The translations under genes were made by a program, and so were the position numbers. Shown piece by piece: positions 24,843 to 33,750 of a stretch of DNA of 37,569 nucleotides (within the stretch, counting starts at the first letter, position 1; the number at the start of each line of letters is the position of its first letter). The DNA comes from Bacteroidaceae bacterium (GTDB taxonomy: Bacteria > Bacteroidota > Bacteroidia > Bacteroidales > Bacteroidaceae). The stretch spans positions 1 to 37,569 of the forward strand of contig JABUTZ010000003.1 in assembly GCA_021443415.1 (NCBI GenBank). The letters are read 5' to 3'. The notes beneath the pieces were generated by a model that was not told where the DNA came from, did not search any database, and was given only the letters and a program-made list of their open reading frames with translations.

Positions 24843-25422
24843 CATCTACGACTGTGACATGTATATGGTAGAGTCGGAACAAGACTTGGCCAATTTTTCG
24901 TGTGGCAGCAAAGACCTCGACGAGTTCTTTGCGCTCGACGCCTTTTTCTACGACAGACAAATGCTCGGTAAAACTTATTACTTCGAAACAAAAGACACCT
25001 CTCAGGTTATAGCGGCATTCACCGTCGCAAACGACAGCATCAAGGCATCACTCATCTCCAAGTCCACACGAAACAGGCTCAACCGCAAAATACCAAACAC
25101 AAAGCGAACACGCAGTTACCCGGCAGTACTTATCGGACGACTTGGAGTGTCGGGCAACGAAAAAGGCACAGGCGTAGGAAGCCAGGTCATAGACTTCATA
25201 AAGAAATGGTTCTCACAACACAACAACAAAAGCGGATGTAGGTATGTCGTGGTGGACGCATACAACCTGCCACAAGTACTTCAATTCTACGAAAAAAACG
25301 AATTCCAATTCCTCTATGACAATGAACAAGAAGAAAAAGACACATTCGGACTAAAACGCGATGAAAAACTCAATTCAAGAATGATGTACTTCGACCTGAT
25401 CAACTATTCGGATATTAACTGA
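24832..25422 (+). CDS. GNAT-family N-acetyltransferase
   Basis: This 196-residue cytosolic acyl-CoA-dependent acetyltransferase shows motif A as VLIGRLGVSGNEKGTGVGSQ (about residues 99-118), giving the acetyl-CoA pyrophosphate loop K-G-T-G-V-G. Motif B is at about residues 144-157 (LPQVLQFYEKNEFQFL) with the tyrosine expected to act as general acid. The N-terminal half (SGSKDLDEFF-like acidic helix, DRQMLGKTYYF) resembles the TacT/AtaT branch, which acetylates aminoacyl-tRNA, rather than small RimI-type proteins, but this is a by-eye judgement. It overlaps the preceding 58-residue ORF by 11 nt. No terminator is visible after it. The alternative is an ordinary metabolic or protein acetyltransferase. 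Confidence 0.85.
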   Translation: MSHNIYDCDMYMVESEQDLANFSCGSKDLDEFFALDAFFYDRQMLGKTYYFETKDTSQVIAAFTVANDSIKASLISKSTRNRLNRKIPNTKRTRSYPAVLIGRLGVSGNEKGTGVGSQVIDFIKKWFSQHNNKSGCRYVVVDAYNLPQVLQFYEKNEFQFLYDNEQEEKDTFGLKRDEKLNSRMMYFDLINYSDIN

Positions 25423-25477
25423 AATACAACAGCCTCATTTTTAACCACACCCCACCAACTCTTACAAAAACTTTTCG

Positions 25478-25485
25478 TAACTTTG
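25478..25485 (+). promoter_or_regulatory. -7 promoter element of Ig-like protein gene
   Basis: TAACTTTG followed by CAGC lies 140 nt upstream of the ATG at 25626. The long A/C-rich leader between them has no clear hairpin. Confidence 0.5.
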
Positions 25486-25625
25486 CAGCGTCTTTCAGAC
25501 AACACACGAAAGAACAACACACAATACCTTATGCCACACCACTATAATCACACATAGCGGTGACAGGCATACCTTATTATATATACAAGGGCAAACACAA
25601 ACCAACATAACACAAAACAACTCAC

Positions 25626-27728
25626 ATGAAAAAACTCTTACTCACAATCCTCACCACAATCTGCACCGTGGCGGGATTCGCACAAGACATCGCCTACAAG
25701 ACGCTCACCTTCTCGGCTGAGACAAACAGCAAGGCAGTCAGCAGCTACACAAACACATGGTCCGGCACTGTCGGTGGCTTCACATGGGACATCGTCAACT
25801 TCAACAACAACAACAACGGCTGGAGCTACGTCAGGTGCGGCAGCAAGAACGACGCCATCGTGTCATACATCACCACAAGCACTGCCATCGACAAAGCAAT
25901 CACAAAAGTGGAGCTGACTATCGACGCAGTTACCGCCGCTAATGTAAACTCTGTCAAACTTCTCACTTCCACAACAAGCGATTTCACAACACCCAAAGAG
26001 ACTGTTGACATAACAATAGCAAAAGGAACTCAGACAGCCACGCTGACCAACCCTGCCGAAAACCTCTACTACCAGCTGGTATTCGACTGTGCGCAAAAAA
26101 GCAACGGCAGCCTCCAACTCTCCAAGGTCGTTTACTACACCGCCGGCGGCGGAGAGACAAAGACCCCCACAAGCCTCACATTCAGCACCACCGAAGTAAC
26201 ATACGACATGGCAAGCGGAGAGTCTTTCACCGCCCCCACACTCACCACCGCCCCAGCTGACCTCACCGGCGTCACATACACCAGCAGCGACCCCACAGTG
26301 GCAACCGTAAATGAGACAACCGGCGCGGTCACAATACTTGCCAAAGGCACAACCATAATCACCGCCACATTCGCCGAGACAGCCACACACTACGGCTCCA
26401 ACGCCACATACACACTCAAAGTCAAAGACACAACCGTGGCACCCGGATACTTCAACTTCGTCGATTGGGCCTTCCCGGGAGCCGAAGACTGGACTACCTC
26501 ATACGCAGCACGCACAGCAGCATACACCGAGGCAACCGTCACATTCGCAAGCGCCAACAAGCAGAGCGCGACAGCTGTCATCGCCGACTGCCCCGTCACA
26601 AAGAATGACCCTGTCACCGTTGTCCTCACAAATACTGCTAACGACATAGAGTCGTTCAGTGCCAACTTCGAACAGTGGGGCACAAAAGAAAAGACCGTGA
26701 CTCTCTACACCAGCATCGACGGCGTCAACTTCACCGCCACCGACATCACAACCTCCACCTTCGCCTTCACAACCACAACCCTCGAAAAAGGCGTCAAGGC
26801 AATTCGCTTCGTGTTCTCAAAAGACGACAACCAAATCGGCATCGCAGACATCACAATCAAGGAGGTGAAGGGCCAGGGCAAAATACCCACAAACCTCACA
26901 TTCAGCGAGACAAGCGTCACCTACAACATGGCGGGAGAAGACCCGTTCGTCGCTCCAACACTCACCACCGACCCCGAGGGCCTCGCCGGCATCACATACA
27001 CCAGCAGCGACCCCACAGTGGCAACCGTCAATGAGGACGGCGACGTGTCAATCCTCGCGGAGGGAACAACCACCATCACAGCCACATTCGCCGAAAACGA
27101 TACCTACCTCGGCTCAACAGCATCCTACACACTCACCGTGACAAAGTCAAAAGGCACCATAACAGCCGAACTCAACTTCGTGGGCTGGACCTTCCCAGGA
27201 GCAGACTCGGGATGGAGCGCATACAAAGAACAAACCGTCACATTCCCCGAGGCGGTGGTATGGTTCAAGAGTGTCTCAAAACAAGGCGAAGGAATGTCAA
27301 TCACCGACTGCCCGGTCACAAGGGGCGGTGATATCACAGTGACCTTAAACGGCTCCGGCACAAGCGAAATACTCTCATTCAGCGCAGAGTTCGAGCAGTG
27401 GAGTGACAAAAAACAAACCGTCACTCTCTATACAAGCACTGACGGCGAAAACTACACCGCAACCACAACGACCACCAGCAACTTCTCATTCGGCAAGACT
27501 ACGCTCGACAGCGGAGTGAAAGCCATAATGTTCAAATTCTCTTCTACATCCAACCAAATCGGCCTCAGGAGCGTAACACTCGAAATACTCAGCGACACAA
27601 CCCCCGTCAACGGCGTTGAGGCGGCCCCCACCACCGGCAACCGCATCTACAACCTCGCCGGGCAGCGCGTCAGCGCCACCAAGAGCGGACTCTACATCCT
27701 CAACGGCAAGAAGGTCATCATCAAGTAA
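25626..27728 (+). CDS. Secreted Ig-like repeat protein with C-terminal tail
   Basis: This 700-residue exported protein has a Sec signal peptide (residues 1-19, MKKLLLTILTTICTVAGFAQ). Its modules alternate: an N-terminal beta-domain (about 22-175); an Ig-like BIG2 domain (about 178-268, TYTSSDPTVATVNETTGAVT); a beta-sandwich-like module (about 275-420, FNFVDWAFPGAEDW); a second BIG2 domain (about 423-512); and a second copy of the beta-sandwich module (about 517-662, LNFVGWTFPGADSGW). The end (NRIYNLAGQRV, then SGLYILNGKKVIIK) resembles the C-terminal sorting-type tails of Prevotella/Bacteroidales cell-surface proteins. It is probably adhesive or carbohydrate-binding; the ligand is unknown. 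It is monocistronic between its own promoter and a strong terminator, just upstream of the capsule locus. Confidence 0.82.
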   Translation: MKKLLLTILTTICTVAGFAQDIAYKTLTFSAETNSKAVSSYTNTWSGTVGGFTWDIVNFNNNNNGWSYVRCGSKNDAIVSYITTSTAIDKAITKVELTIDAVTAANVNSVKLLTSTTSDFTTPKETVDITIAKGTQTATLTNPAENLYYQLVFDCAQKSNGSLQLSKVVYYTAGGGETKTPTSLTFSTTEVTYDMASGESFTAPTLTTAPADLTGVTYTSSDPTVATVNETTGAVTILAKGTTIITATFAETATHYGSNATYTLKVKDTTVAPGYFNFVDWAFPGAEDWTTSYAARTAAYTEATVTFASANKQSATAVIADCPVTKNDPVTVVLTNTANDIESFSANFEQWGTKEKTVTLYTSIDGVNFTATDITTSTFAFTTTTLEKGVKAIRFVFSKDDNQIGIADITIKEVKGQGKIPTNLTFSETSVTYNMAGEDPFVAPTLTTDPEGLAGITYTSSDPTVATVNEDGDVSILAEGTTTITATFAENDTYLGSTASYTLTVTKSKGTITAELNFVGWTFPGADSGWSAYKEQTVTFPEAVVWFKSVSKQGEGMSITDCPVTRGGDITVTLNGSGTSEILSFSAEFEQWSDKKQTVTLYTSTDGENYTATTTTTSNFSFGKTTLDSGVKAIMFKFSSTSNQIGLRSVTLEILSDTTPVNGVEAAPTTGNRIYNLAGQRVSATKSGLYILNGKKVIIK

Positions 27729-27751
27729 ACCTCCACACACCGCATAACGAA

Positions 27752-27799
27752 GGCGGCATCGCAACTCCAAACAAGGAGACAGCGATGCCGCCCTTTTTT
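27752..27799 (+). terminator. Intrinsic terminator of Ig-like gene
   Basis: GGCGGCATCGC and GCGATGCCGCC form a perfect 11-bp stem with a 19-nt loop, followed by C and six T. It starts 23 nt after the stop codon. Confidence 0.85.
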
Positions 27800-27943
27800 G
27801 CGCCCGCACAAGCCGTGAAACATCCACCACCAACAATAAAATCTAAACGCAACCAAACACTCAATTATTTGAAACAACACACACAAAAAGAGTTAACAAA
27901 TAAAAAAACAAAAGTTTCTTGGGAAACATTAACAACTTTTCCG

Positions 27944-27951
27944 TAACTTTG
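27944..27951 (+). promoter_or_regulatory. -7 promoter element of capsule operon
   Basis: TAACTTTG followed by CACAC lies 63 nt upstream of the first possible start of the antiterminator gene. A TTG at 27919-27921 is 22 nt upstream, slightly beyond the usual -33 spacing. No inverted repeats or invertase gene that would mark a phase-variable promoter were found. Confidence 0.5.
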
Positions 27952-28014
27952 CACACTTGCATAGTGCCAAAACAACAACGGCACAAGCACACACAGGCAC
28001 ACCTCTGAGAAAAC

Positions 28015-28662
28015 ATGCAAACCTGTATCTCAGACACAAAGACGCAAACTCAAGCGCCAAAACAACACAACTGCATGGGCATCAACACTTTATGCCACCA
28101 TGCAGGACTCAATGCCATGCCCATCACGGAGGAACAGACCAAACAATGGTACGTCCTGCGCGACCTCAAACGACCCAACGCACTACTGCCGGCATACAAA
28201 ATGCTCGGCAACCTCAACATCGAGGTCTTCACACCCATGCGCGAACAACTCTCGCGAAAGCGTGAAACATTGCAGCGCACCATGCAGCCCGTCCTCCGCG
28301 ACCTGCTCTTCGCACACACCACACGCAGCGCGCTCGACGGCATCATCCACAACACACCCACCCTCCAATACCGCTTCCTCAAGGGGCACCGGCAGAAACC
28401 CATGACTGTACCCGAACGCGAGATGACAGACTTCATCACCGCCGTCGCCTGCAGCCACACCACACACTTCCTGATGCCCGACGAAATCAACCCCGCAATG
28501 TACGGCAGGCGGGTGCGCATCATAGGAGGGACACTCGACGGACAAGAGGGCATACTCAAAACCGTGCGAGGCTCACGCCGACGGCACCTCCTCGTACAGC
28601 TCGAGGGAATACTCGCCGCCGACATCGAAATCACAGACTGCCAATACACCATCATCGAATAA
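28015..28662 (+). CDS. UpxY-like NusG-family transcription antiterminator
   Basis: This protein of up to 215 residues probably binds RNA polymerase early in the capsule operon and prevents premature termination, as UpxY proteins do in Bacteroides. The NGN domain begins KQWYVLRDLKRPNALLPAYK (about residue 43) and passes through EVFTPMRE; the KOW motif GRRVRIIGGTLDGQEGIL is at about 163-180. The start is uncertain: ATG codons at 28015, 28075 and 28117 are in frame, and the last puts MPITEEQTKQWYVLR close to the usual N-terminus, so the first 34 residues may be leader RNA instead. It is the first gene of the locus, 36 nt before the export lipoprotein. No upxZ partner follows. Confidence 0.82.
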   Translation: MQTCISDTKTQTQAPKQHNCMGINTLCHHAGLNAMPITEEQTKQWYVLRDLKRPNALLPAYKMLGNLNIEVFTPMREQLSRKRETLQRTMQPVLRDLLFAHTTRSALDGIIHNTPTLQYRFLKGHRQKPMTVPEREMTDFITAVACSHTTHFLMPDEINPAMYGRRVRIIGGTLDGQEGILKTVRGSRRRHLLVQLEGILAADIEITDCQYTIIE

Positions 28663-28698
28663 CACACAACACCAACACCCGAAAACAATACAAACACA

Positions 28699-29511
28699 AT
28701 GAATATCAAACGACTGATCCCAACAATCGCCATAGCAGCAATGCTCGCAGCCTGCGGCACACCAAAGGACATAGCCTACTTCCAGGACTCCGACCAGTAC
28801 AACGACATCGTCGTCAAAGCGCACGAAATCACAGTCAAGCGAGGAGACAAACTCTCCATCATCATCAACAGCAAAGACCCAGCGCTCGCCAGCATGTTCA
28901 ACATGCCCATCGTCACATACCGAGTAGGCTCCACACAGCAGGCGTCAACACTCGGCAGCTCCAGCCAGCAAATGGCCCTCTACTGCGTTGACAGCAACGG
29001 AGACATCGACTTCCCCGTCATAGGCAAAATAAAAGTCGTGGACAAAAGCCGAGAGGAGATAGCAAACATCGTCAAGGAAAGGCTCGTCAGCGAGGAACTC
29101 ATCAAAGACCCCGTCGTGACCGTCGAGTTCGAAAACCTCTACTTCTCCGTACTCGGAGAGGTAAAAAACCCCGGACGATTCGACATCAAGCACGACCGAG
29201 TCACACTCCTCGACGCCATCAGCATGGCCGGAGACCTCACCATCAACGGCATGCGACACAACGTCACCGTACTCCGCGAGGAGGGAGACCACCACAAACT
29301 CTACAAGGTGGACCTCACATCAGCCAACGACCTCTACAACTCGCCCGTCTTCTACCTGCAGCAGAAAGACATCGTGTACGCCGAACCCAACGACGCGCGG
29401 AAGCGACAGGCCACCGTCAACGGAAACAACGTACGCAGCACATCATTCTGGATATCAGTCGCATCGCTACTCACCAGCGTCGCAATTCTCGTCACAAACG
29501 CAGTCAAATAA
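28699..29511 (+). CDS. Wza-like polysaccharide export lipoprotein
   Basis: This 270-residue outer-membrane polysaccharide exporter has a lipoprotein signal MNIKRLIPTIAIAAMLAAC (lipobox LAAC). The poly-export domain follows (about residues 30-130: EITVKRGDKLSIIINSKDP onward, with VDSNGDIDFPVIGKIKV), then an SLBB domain (about 150-230: FSVLGEVKNPGRFDI, VTLLDAISMAGDLTINGMR). A hydrophobic segment near the C-terminus (FWISVASLLTSVAILVTNAV) is of the kind seen in Bacteroidota exporters, which are shorter than E. coli Wza (379). It is three bases upstream of the kinase gene, so they form one translational unit. Confidence 0.92.
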   Translation: MNIKRLIPTIAIAAMLAACGTPKDIAYFQDSDQYNDIVVKAHEITVKRGDKLSIIINSKDPALASMFNMPIVTYRVGSTQQASTLGSSSQQMALYCVDSNGDIDFPVIGKIKVVDKSREEIANIVKERLVSEELIKDPVVTVEFENLYFSVLGEVKNPGRFDIKHDRVTLLDAISMAGDLTINGMRHNVTVLREEGDHHKLYKVDLTSANDLYNSPVFYLQQKDIVYAEPNDARKRQATVNGNNVRSTSFWISVASLLTSVAILVTNAVK

Positions 29512-29514
29512 ACC

Positions 29515-31926
29515 ATGGCAAACAACAATAACAACTACAACAAAAAGAGCGAAAACGACCTCCTGCAACTCCAGGACCTCATCGTCTCATGCATGAGCCA
29601 CTGGAGGTGGTTCATACTCTCCATACTGCTCTGCGTCGGAGCCGCCGTCTTCTACGTCCTCCGCACCGAACCCAAATACACACGCACAGCATCACTACTC
29701 ATCAAGGAGAGCAACGACAACGGCATACAGTCACAGCTCAGCACATTCTCCGACATGGGAATGTTCAGCACAAACACCAACGTGCACAACGAACTCCGCT
29801 CCATACAGTCCATATCAGTCATGGCAGAGGTGGTCAACCGCATGAAACTCTACATGGACTACAAGACCGACAACAAATTCCACAAAAAGTCGCTCTACGG
29901 AGTCAACCTACCCATCAACGCCGAAATCGTCGGACCATCCGAGAACGACGGAGTGACATGGGACATGGACGTTGACCCCAACGGCTCCGTCATCATCACA
30001 CGGCTCAAGCACAAGAGCAAATGGGTGGGGGAAAAGTCCGACGAATACAAAGGAACCATAGGAGACAGCATCACAACACCCATCGGCAAAATCATCGTAA
30101 CAAAAACCGCCGCATTCTCAACACTCACAGAGCCTACGACGTTCTACATCAAGCGTCTCGGACTCGTGTCATGCATCGAGAGCTACCTCAAACGTCTCAA
30201 AGCCACATTCCTCGACAAGGAGCAGACCACAATCATCGACCTCGAATACACCGACGTCTCAATACAGCGCGCAGAGGACTTCCTCAACACCGTCATAGCC
30301 GTTTACAACGAAAACTGGGTCAAGGCCAAAAACCAAATCGCCGTCAACACATCACAATTCATCGACGACCGCCTGAAAATCATCGAACAGGAACTCGGAA
30401 ACGTTGACAACGACATATCATCATACAAGAGCGAGCACAACATACCGAACGTCGAGGCGGCTGCCAACATGTACATGACAAACGCCAATGAGGCAAACGC
30501 ACGCGTCATGGACCTCAACAACCAACTCTACATGGCGCGGTACGTGCGAAGCTACATGAGCAACGAGGCGAACAACCACCAACTGCTGCCCGTCAACTCA
30601 GGCATCAACAGCCAGTTCATCGAACAGCAAATCTCCGAATACAACAACAAACTGCTCCAGCGCAACACTCTCGTCGCCAACAGCAGCGAGAGAAACCCGC
30701 TCGTCGCCGACATCGACAACTCACTGCGAAACCTGAGAATCGCCATCATCACATCCATCGACAACCAAATCAACTCACTCAACAACCAGATAGCAACCTT
30801 CCGCACCGAAGAGCGAACAAGCAACGCACGCATCACATCAAACCCACAGCAGGCCAAATACCTCATCAGCGTCGAGAGGCAGCAGAAGGTCAAGGAGTCT
30901 CTCTACCTCTTCCTCCTGCAGAAACGCGAGGAGAACGAACTCTCGCAAGCCTTCTCCGCATACAACACACAGGTCATCAACCCGCCACACGGACTGCTCA
31001 ACCCAACCGCACCGAAGAAGTTGAAAATCTTCCTCGCCTCAATCCTGCTCGGCATAATCATACCCATCGGCATCCTCTACCTCAAAGAGAACCTCAACAC
31101 CAAAATACGCGGCAAGAAGGACCTCGAGAGCTGCCCCATACCGTTCATCGGAGAGATACCGAGCTTCACTCTCAAGAAACGGCGCGTCCACAGACGGACA
31201 ACCATCGGAAACAACACCGTCGTCGTCGGAAGCGGACGGCGAGACATCATCAACGAGGCATTCCGCGTGCTGCGCTCAAACCTCGAGTTCATGAGCGAGA
31301 ACGGAGGCAAGTCCAACATCATAGCCATCACATCATTCAACCCGGGAAGTGGTAAATCACTCATATCACTCAACACAGCCGTCAGCCTCGCAATACGAAG
31401 CAAACGCGTGCTCCTCATCGACGGAGACCTCCGACACTCGTCAACATCAGCCTACATCAACAACCCCTCTACGGGTCTCAGCAACTACCTCAACGGCTCA
31501 ATAGCCGACTACCACGACATCATCGTCAAGGACATCGACCACGACAACCTGCACTTCCTCCCCGTGGGAACAATCCCGCCAAACCCCGCCGAACTGCTAC
31601 TCAACGACCGTCTCAAACAACTGCTCGACGCCGTACGCGAGGAATACGACTACGTCATGCTCGACTGCCCGCCAATCGAAATCGTCGCCGACACACGCAT
31701 CATCAGCAAATACGCCGACCGCACCATCTTCGTCGTCCGGGCAGGACTCTTCGAGCGAAGCATGCTACCCGAACTCGAGAACATATACAAAGAGGGCAAA
31801 TACAGCAACCTCGGACTCATTCTCAACGGCACGGCAAACGGCAACGGACGACTCGGATACTCCTACGGATACCGCTACGGATACCACTACGGCAGCTACT
31901 ACGGAGAGGAGAAAAAGAAAAAGTGA
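29515..31926 (+). CDS. Wzc-like polysaccharide co-polymerase and tyrosine autokinase
   Basis: This 803-residue inner-membrane protein controls capsule chain length and export. A Wzz-type N-terminus has TM1 at about residues 34-53. A long periplasmic coiled-coil region includes the GNVR-type segment SERNPLVADIDNSLRNLR. TM2 lies at about 503-522 (KIFLASILLGIIIPIGILYL). The cytosolic BY-kinase domain shows Walker A FNPGSGKSLIS (about 606-616), Walker A' VLLIDGDLRHSS (about 631) and Walker B VMLDCPPIE (about 713). The C-terminal Tyr cluster (about 780-797, pattern YSYGYRYGYHYGSYYG) is the autophosphorylation site. All key residues are present, so it should be active. Its stop overlaps the start of the phosphatase gene that would reverse its phosphorylation. 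Confidence 0.95.
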   Translation: MANNNNNYNKKSENDLLQLQDLIVSCMSHWRWFILSILLCVGAAVFYVLRTEPKYTRTASLLIKESNDNGIQSQLSTFSDMGMFSTNTNVHNELRSIQSISVMAEVVNRMKLYMDYKTDNKFHKKSLYGVNLPINAEIVGPSENDGVTWDMDVDPNGSVIITRLKHKSKWVGEKSDEYKGTIGDSITTPIGKIIVTKTAAFSTLTEPTTFYIKRLGLVSCIESYLKRLKATFLDKEQTTIIDLEYTDVSIQRAEDFLNTVIAVYNENWVKAKNQIAVNTSQFIDDRLKIIEQELGNVDNDISSYKSEHNIPNVEAAANMYMTNANEANARVMDLNNQLYMARYVRSYMSNEANNHQLLPVNSGINSQFIEQQISEYNNKLLQRNTLVANSSERNPLVADIDNSLRNLRIAIITSIDNQINSLNNQIATFRTEERTSNARITSNPQQAKYLISVERQQKVKESLYLFLLQKREENELSQAFSAYNTQVINPPHGLLNPTAPKKLKIFLASILLGIIIPIGILYLKENLNTKIRGKKDLESCPIPFIGEIPSFTLKKRRVHRRTTIGNNTVVVGSGRRDIINEAFRVLRSNLEFMSENGGKSNIIAITSFNPGSGKSLISLNTAVSLAIRSKRVLLIDGDLRHSSTSAYINNPSTGLSNYLNGSIADYHDIIVKDIDHDNLHFLPVGTIPPNPAELLLNDRLKQLLDAVREEYDYVMLDCPPIEIVADTRIISKYADRTIFVVRAGLFERSMLPELENIYKEGKYSNLGLILNGTANGNGRLGYSYGYRYGYHYGSYYGEEKKKK

Positions 31927-32639
31927 TGTGGCCCTTCACACGAACACAGCGACTCGACCGGTGCGGCATACTCCAGGGAGCCACCGACTGGCACTCACAC
32001 ATCCTCCCCGGCGTTGACGACGGGGTCAAGACGATGGAGGAGTCACTCGAAATCCTCGACATCTACGAGGCGCTCGGCATACACAAGGTATGGCTCACAC
32101 CGCACATCATGGAGGACATACCAAACACCACCTCCCACCTCCGCCAACGCTTCGAAGAGCTGCGCGCCGCCTACACCGGACCCATCACCCTCCGCCTCAG
32201 CGCCGAGAACATGATCGACGCGCTCTTTCAGCGACGCCTCGACTCAGGCGACCTCCTACCCTACGGAGACCAGGCCGACGCACTCCTCGTCGAGACATCC
32301 TACTTCACACCACCCATGAACCTCTACGGCACACTCGAGCAGATCAAGGCACACGGATACCACCCCGTGCTCGCACACCCCGAGCGATACGTCTATATGA
32401 CCGACGACGACCACCGACGGCTCCGGAAACTCGGCGTACGATTCCAACTCAACATCGGCTCACTCCTCGGAACCTACGGACCCAACGTCCAGAAACTCGC
32501 ACGCGAACTGCTCCGCGACTCACAATACGACTGCGCCGGCTCCGACATACACACCATCCGATGCCTGCAACGGCACCGGCACGCACCACTCCCATACAAA
32601 GACATCGTAGCACTCAACAAAATCCCGCAAAACCAATAA
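31926..32639 (+). CDS. PHP-type tyrosine phosphatase (CpsB/CapC-like)
   Basis: This 237-residue cytosolic metal-dependent phosphatase is expected to dephosphorylate the Wzc-like kinase. PHP motifs in order are DWHSHILPGVDDG (about residues 21-33), WLTPHIMED, AENMID, LAHPERYVYM (about 155) and GSDIHTI (about 208), covering the three-metal site. The ATG at 31926 overlaps the kinase stop in a TGATG junction; a GTG one codon earlier (31923) is possible and adds one residue. This PHP class is typical of Firmicutes CpsB and of Bacteroidota, in contrast to the low-molecular-weight Wzb of Proteobacteria. It is tightly coupled to the kinase gene. Confidence 0.92.
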   Translation: MWPFTRTQRLDRCGILQGATDWHSHILPGVDDGVKTMEESLEILDIYEALGIHKVWLTPHIMEDIPNTTSHLRQRFEELRAAYTGPITLRLSAENMIDALFQRRLDSGDLLPYGDQADALLVETSYFTPPMNLYGTLEQIKAHGYHPVLAHPERYVYMTDDDHRRLRKLGVRFQLNIGSLLGTYGPNVQKLARELLRDSQYDCAGSDIHTIRCLQRHRHAPLPYKDIVALNKIPQNQ

Positions 32640-32657
32640 CACAAACATCATATATAT

Positions 32658-33749
32658 ATGTCAGTATTCAAAGACAAAGTCCTCCTCATCACAGGAGGCA
32701 CAGGCAGCTTCGGCAACGCAGTCCTCCGCCGCTTCCTCGACAGCGACATAAAGGAAATACGCATCCTCTCGCGCGACGAGAAAAAGCAGGATGACATGCG
32801 ACACCACCTCCAGGCCAACCGCCCCGACGTGGCGAAGAAAGTCAAGTTCTGCATCGGAAACGTGCGACAGCGCGAGGCCGTTGACTTCGCAATGGCCGGA
32901 GTGGACTATGTCTTCAGCGCGGCAGCACTCAAGCAGGTGCCATCATGCGAGTTCTTCCCCATGGAAGCCGTGCGAACAAACGTCGAGGGCACCAACAACG
33001 TCCTCCTCTCCGCCATCGCGCACGGAGTAAAAAACGTCGTCGTGCTCTCAACCGACAAGGCAGCATACCCCATCAACGCCATGGGCATATCAAAAGCCAT
33101 GATGGAGAAAGTCGCCATCGCACAGGGACGAGCGCTCGGACCTGACGCCAAGACAACAATCTGCTGCACACGATACGGAAACGTCATGGCAAGCCGAGGC
33201 TCCGTCATACCCCTCTGGGTAGAGCAGATGATGGACGGAAAACCCATCACCATCACCGACCCCAACATGACACGATTCATGATGACACTCGACGACGCCG
33301 TTGACCTCGTCATCTACGCGTTCACACACGGCGAGAACGGAGACCTCTTCGTGCAGAAAGCCCCAGCAGCAACACTCGACACACTCGCCCAGGCACTCAA
33401 GGAGACCTACGCGCAGGTCAACCCCAAATACGCCGACACCGAGGTACGCGTCATCGGAACACGACACGGAGAGAAACTCTACGAGACACTCGTCACACGA
33501 GAGGAAATGGCCAAAGCCATCGACATGGGAGGATACTACCGCATACCATGCGACAGCCGGGACCTCAACTACGACAAATACTTCATCGAGGGCAGCGAGG
33601 AACTCAGCGCAATCGAGGACTACCACAGCCACAACACCGCACGCCTCGACGTCGAGGGCATGAAGGCACTACTCCTCAAACTCAACTTCATACGAGAGGA
33701 CCTCGGACTCCAACCAAGAGCGAAAGGAAAGGAAATACGCAGCGAGTGA
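32658..33749 (+). CDS. capE: UDP-GlcNAc 4,6-dehydratase, CapE-type
   Basis: This 363-residue short-chain dehydrogenase makes UDP-2-acetamido-2,6-dideoxy-beta-L-arabino-hexos-4-ulose from UDP-GlcNAc, with C5 inversion, the first step to UDP-L-FucNAc. The Rossmann motif TGGTGSFG lies at residues 12-19. The active-site stretch STDKAAYPINAMGISK puts D133, K134 and an MxxxK pair (M142, K146) where most SDRs have YxxxK; from memory this Met substitution also marks S. aureus CapE, unlike FlaA1/PseB. The C-terminal DSRDLNYDKYFIEG and DYHSHNTARLD stretches are typical of CapE. It is followed one base later by capF, and both belong to one operon with the export genes. Confidence 0.92.
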   Translation: MSVFKDKVLLITGGTGSFGNAVLRRFLDSDIKEIRILSRDEKKQDDMRHHLQANRPDVAKKVKFCIGNVRQREAVDFAMAGVDYVFSAAALKQVPSCEFFPMEAVRTNVEGTNNVLLSAIAHGVKNVVVLSTDKAAYPINAMGISKAMMEKVAIAQGRALGPDAKTTICCTRYGNVMASRGSVIPLWVEQMMDGKPITITDPNMTRFMMTLDDAVDLVIYAFTHGENGDLFVQKAPAATLDTLAQALKETYAQVNPKYADTEVRVIGTRHGEKLYETLVTREEMAKAIDMGGYYRIPCDSRDLNYDKYFIEGSEELSAIEDYHSHNTARLDVEGMKALLLKLNFIREDLGLQPRAKGKEIRSE

Positions 33750-33750
33750 A

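Noticed and set aside
27800-28014. Invertible promoter in front of the UpxY-like gene
   Set aside because: No pair of flanking inverted repeats of useful length and no recombinase gene were found; the region looks like a fixed promoter.
28050-28772. Minus-strand ORF of 240 codons over the UpxY-like gene
   Set aside because: It is a shadow of the C/A-biased plus-strand genes, which make long stop-free antisense frames; it has no domain and no promoter.
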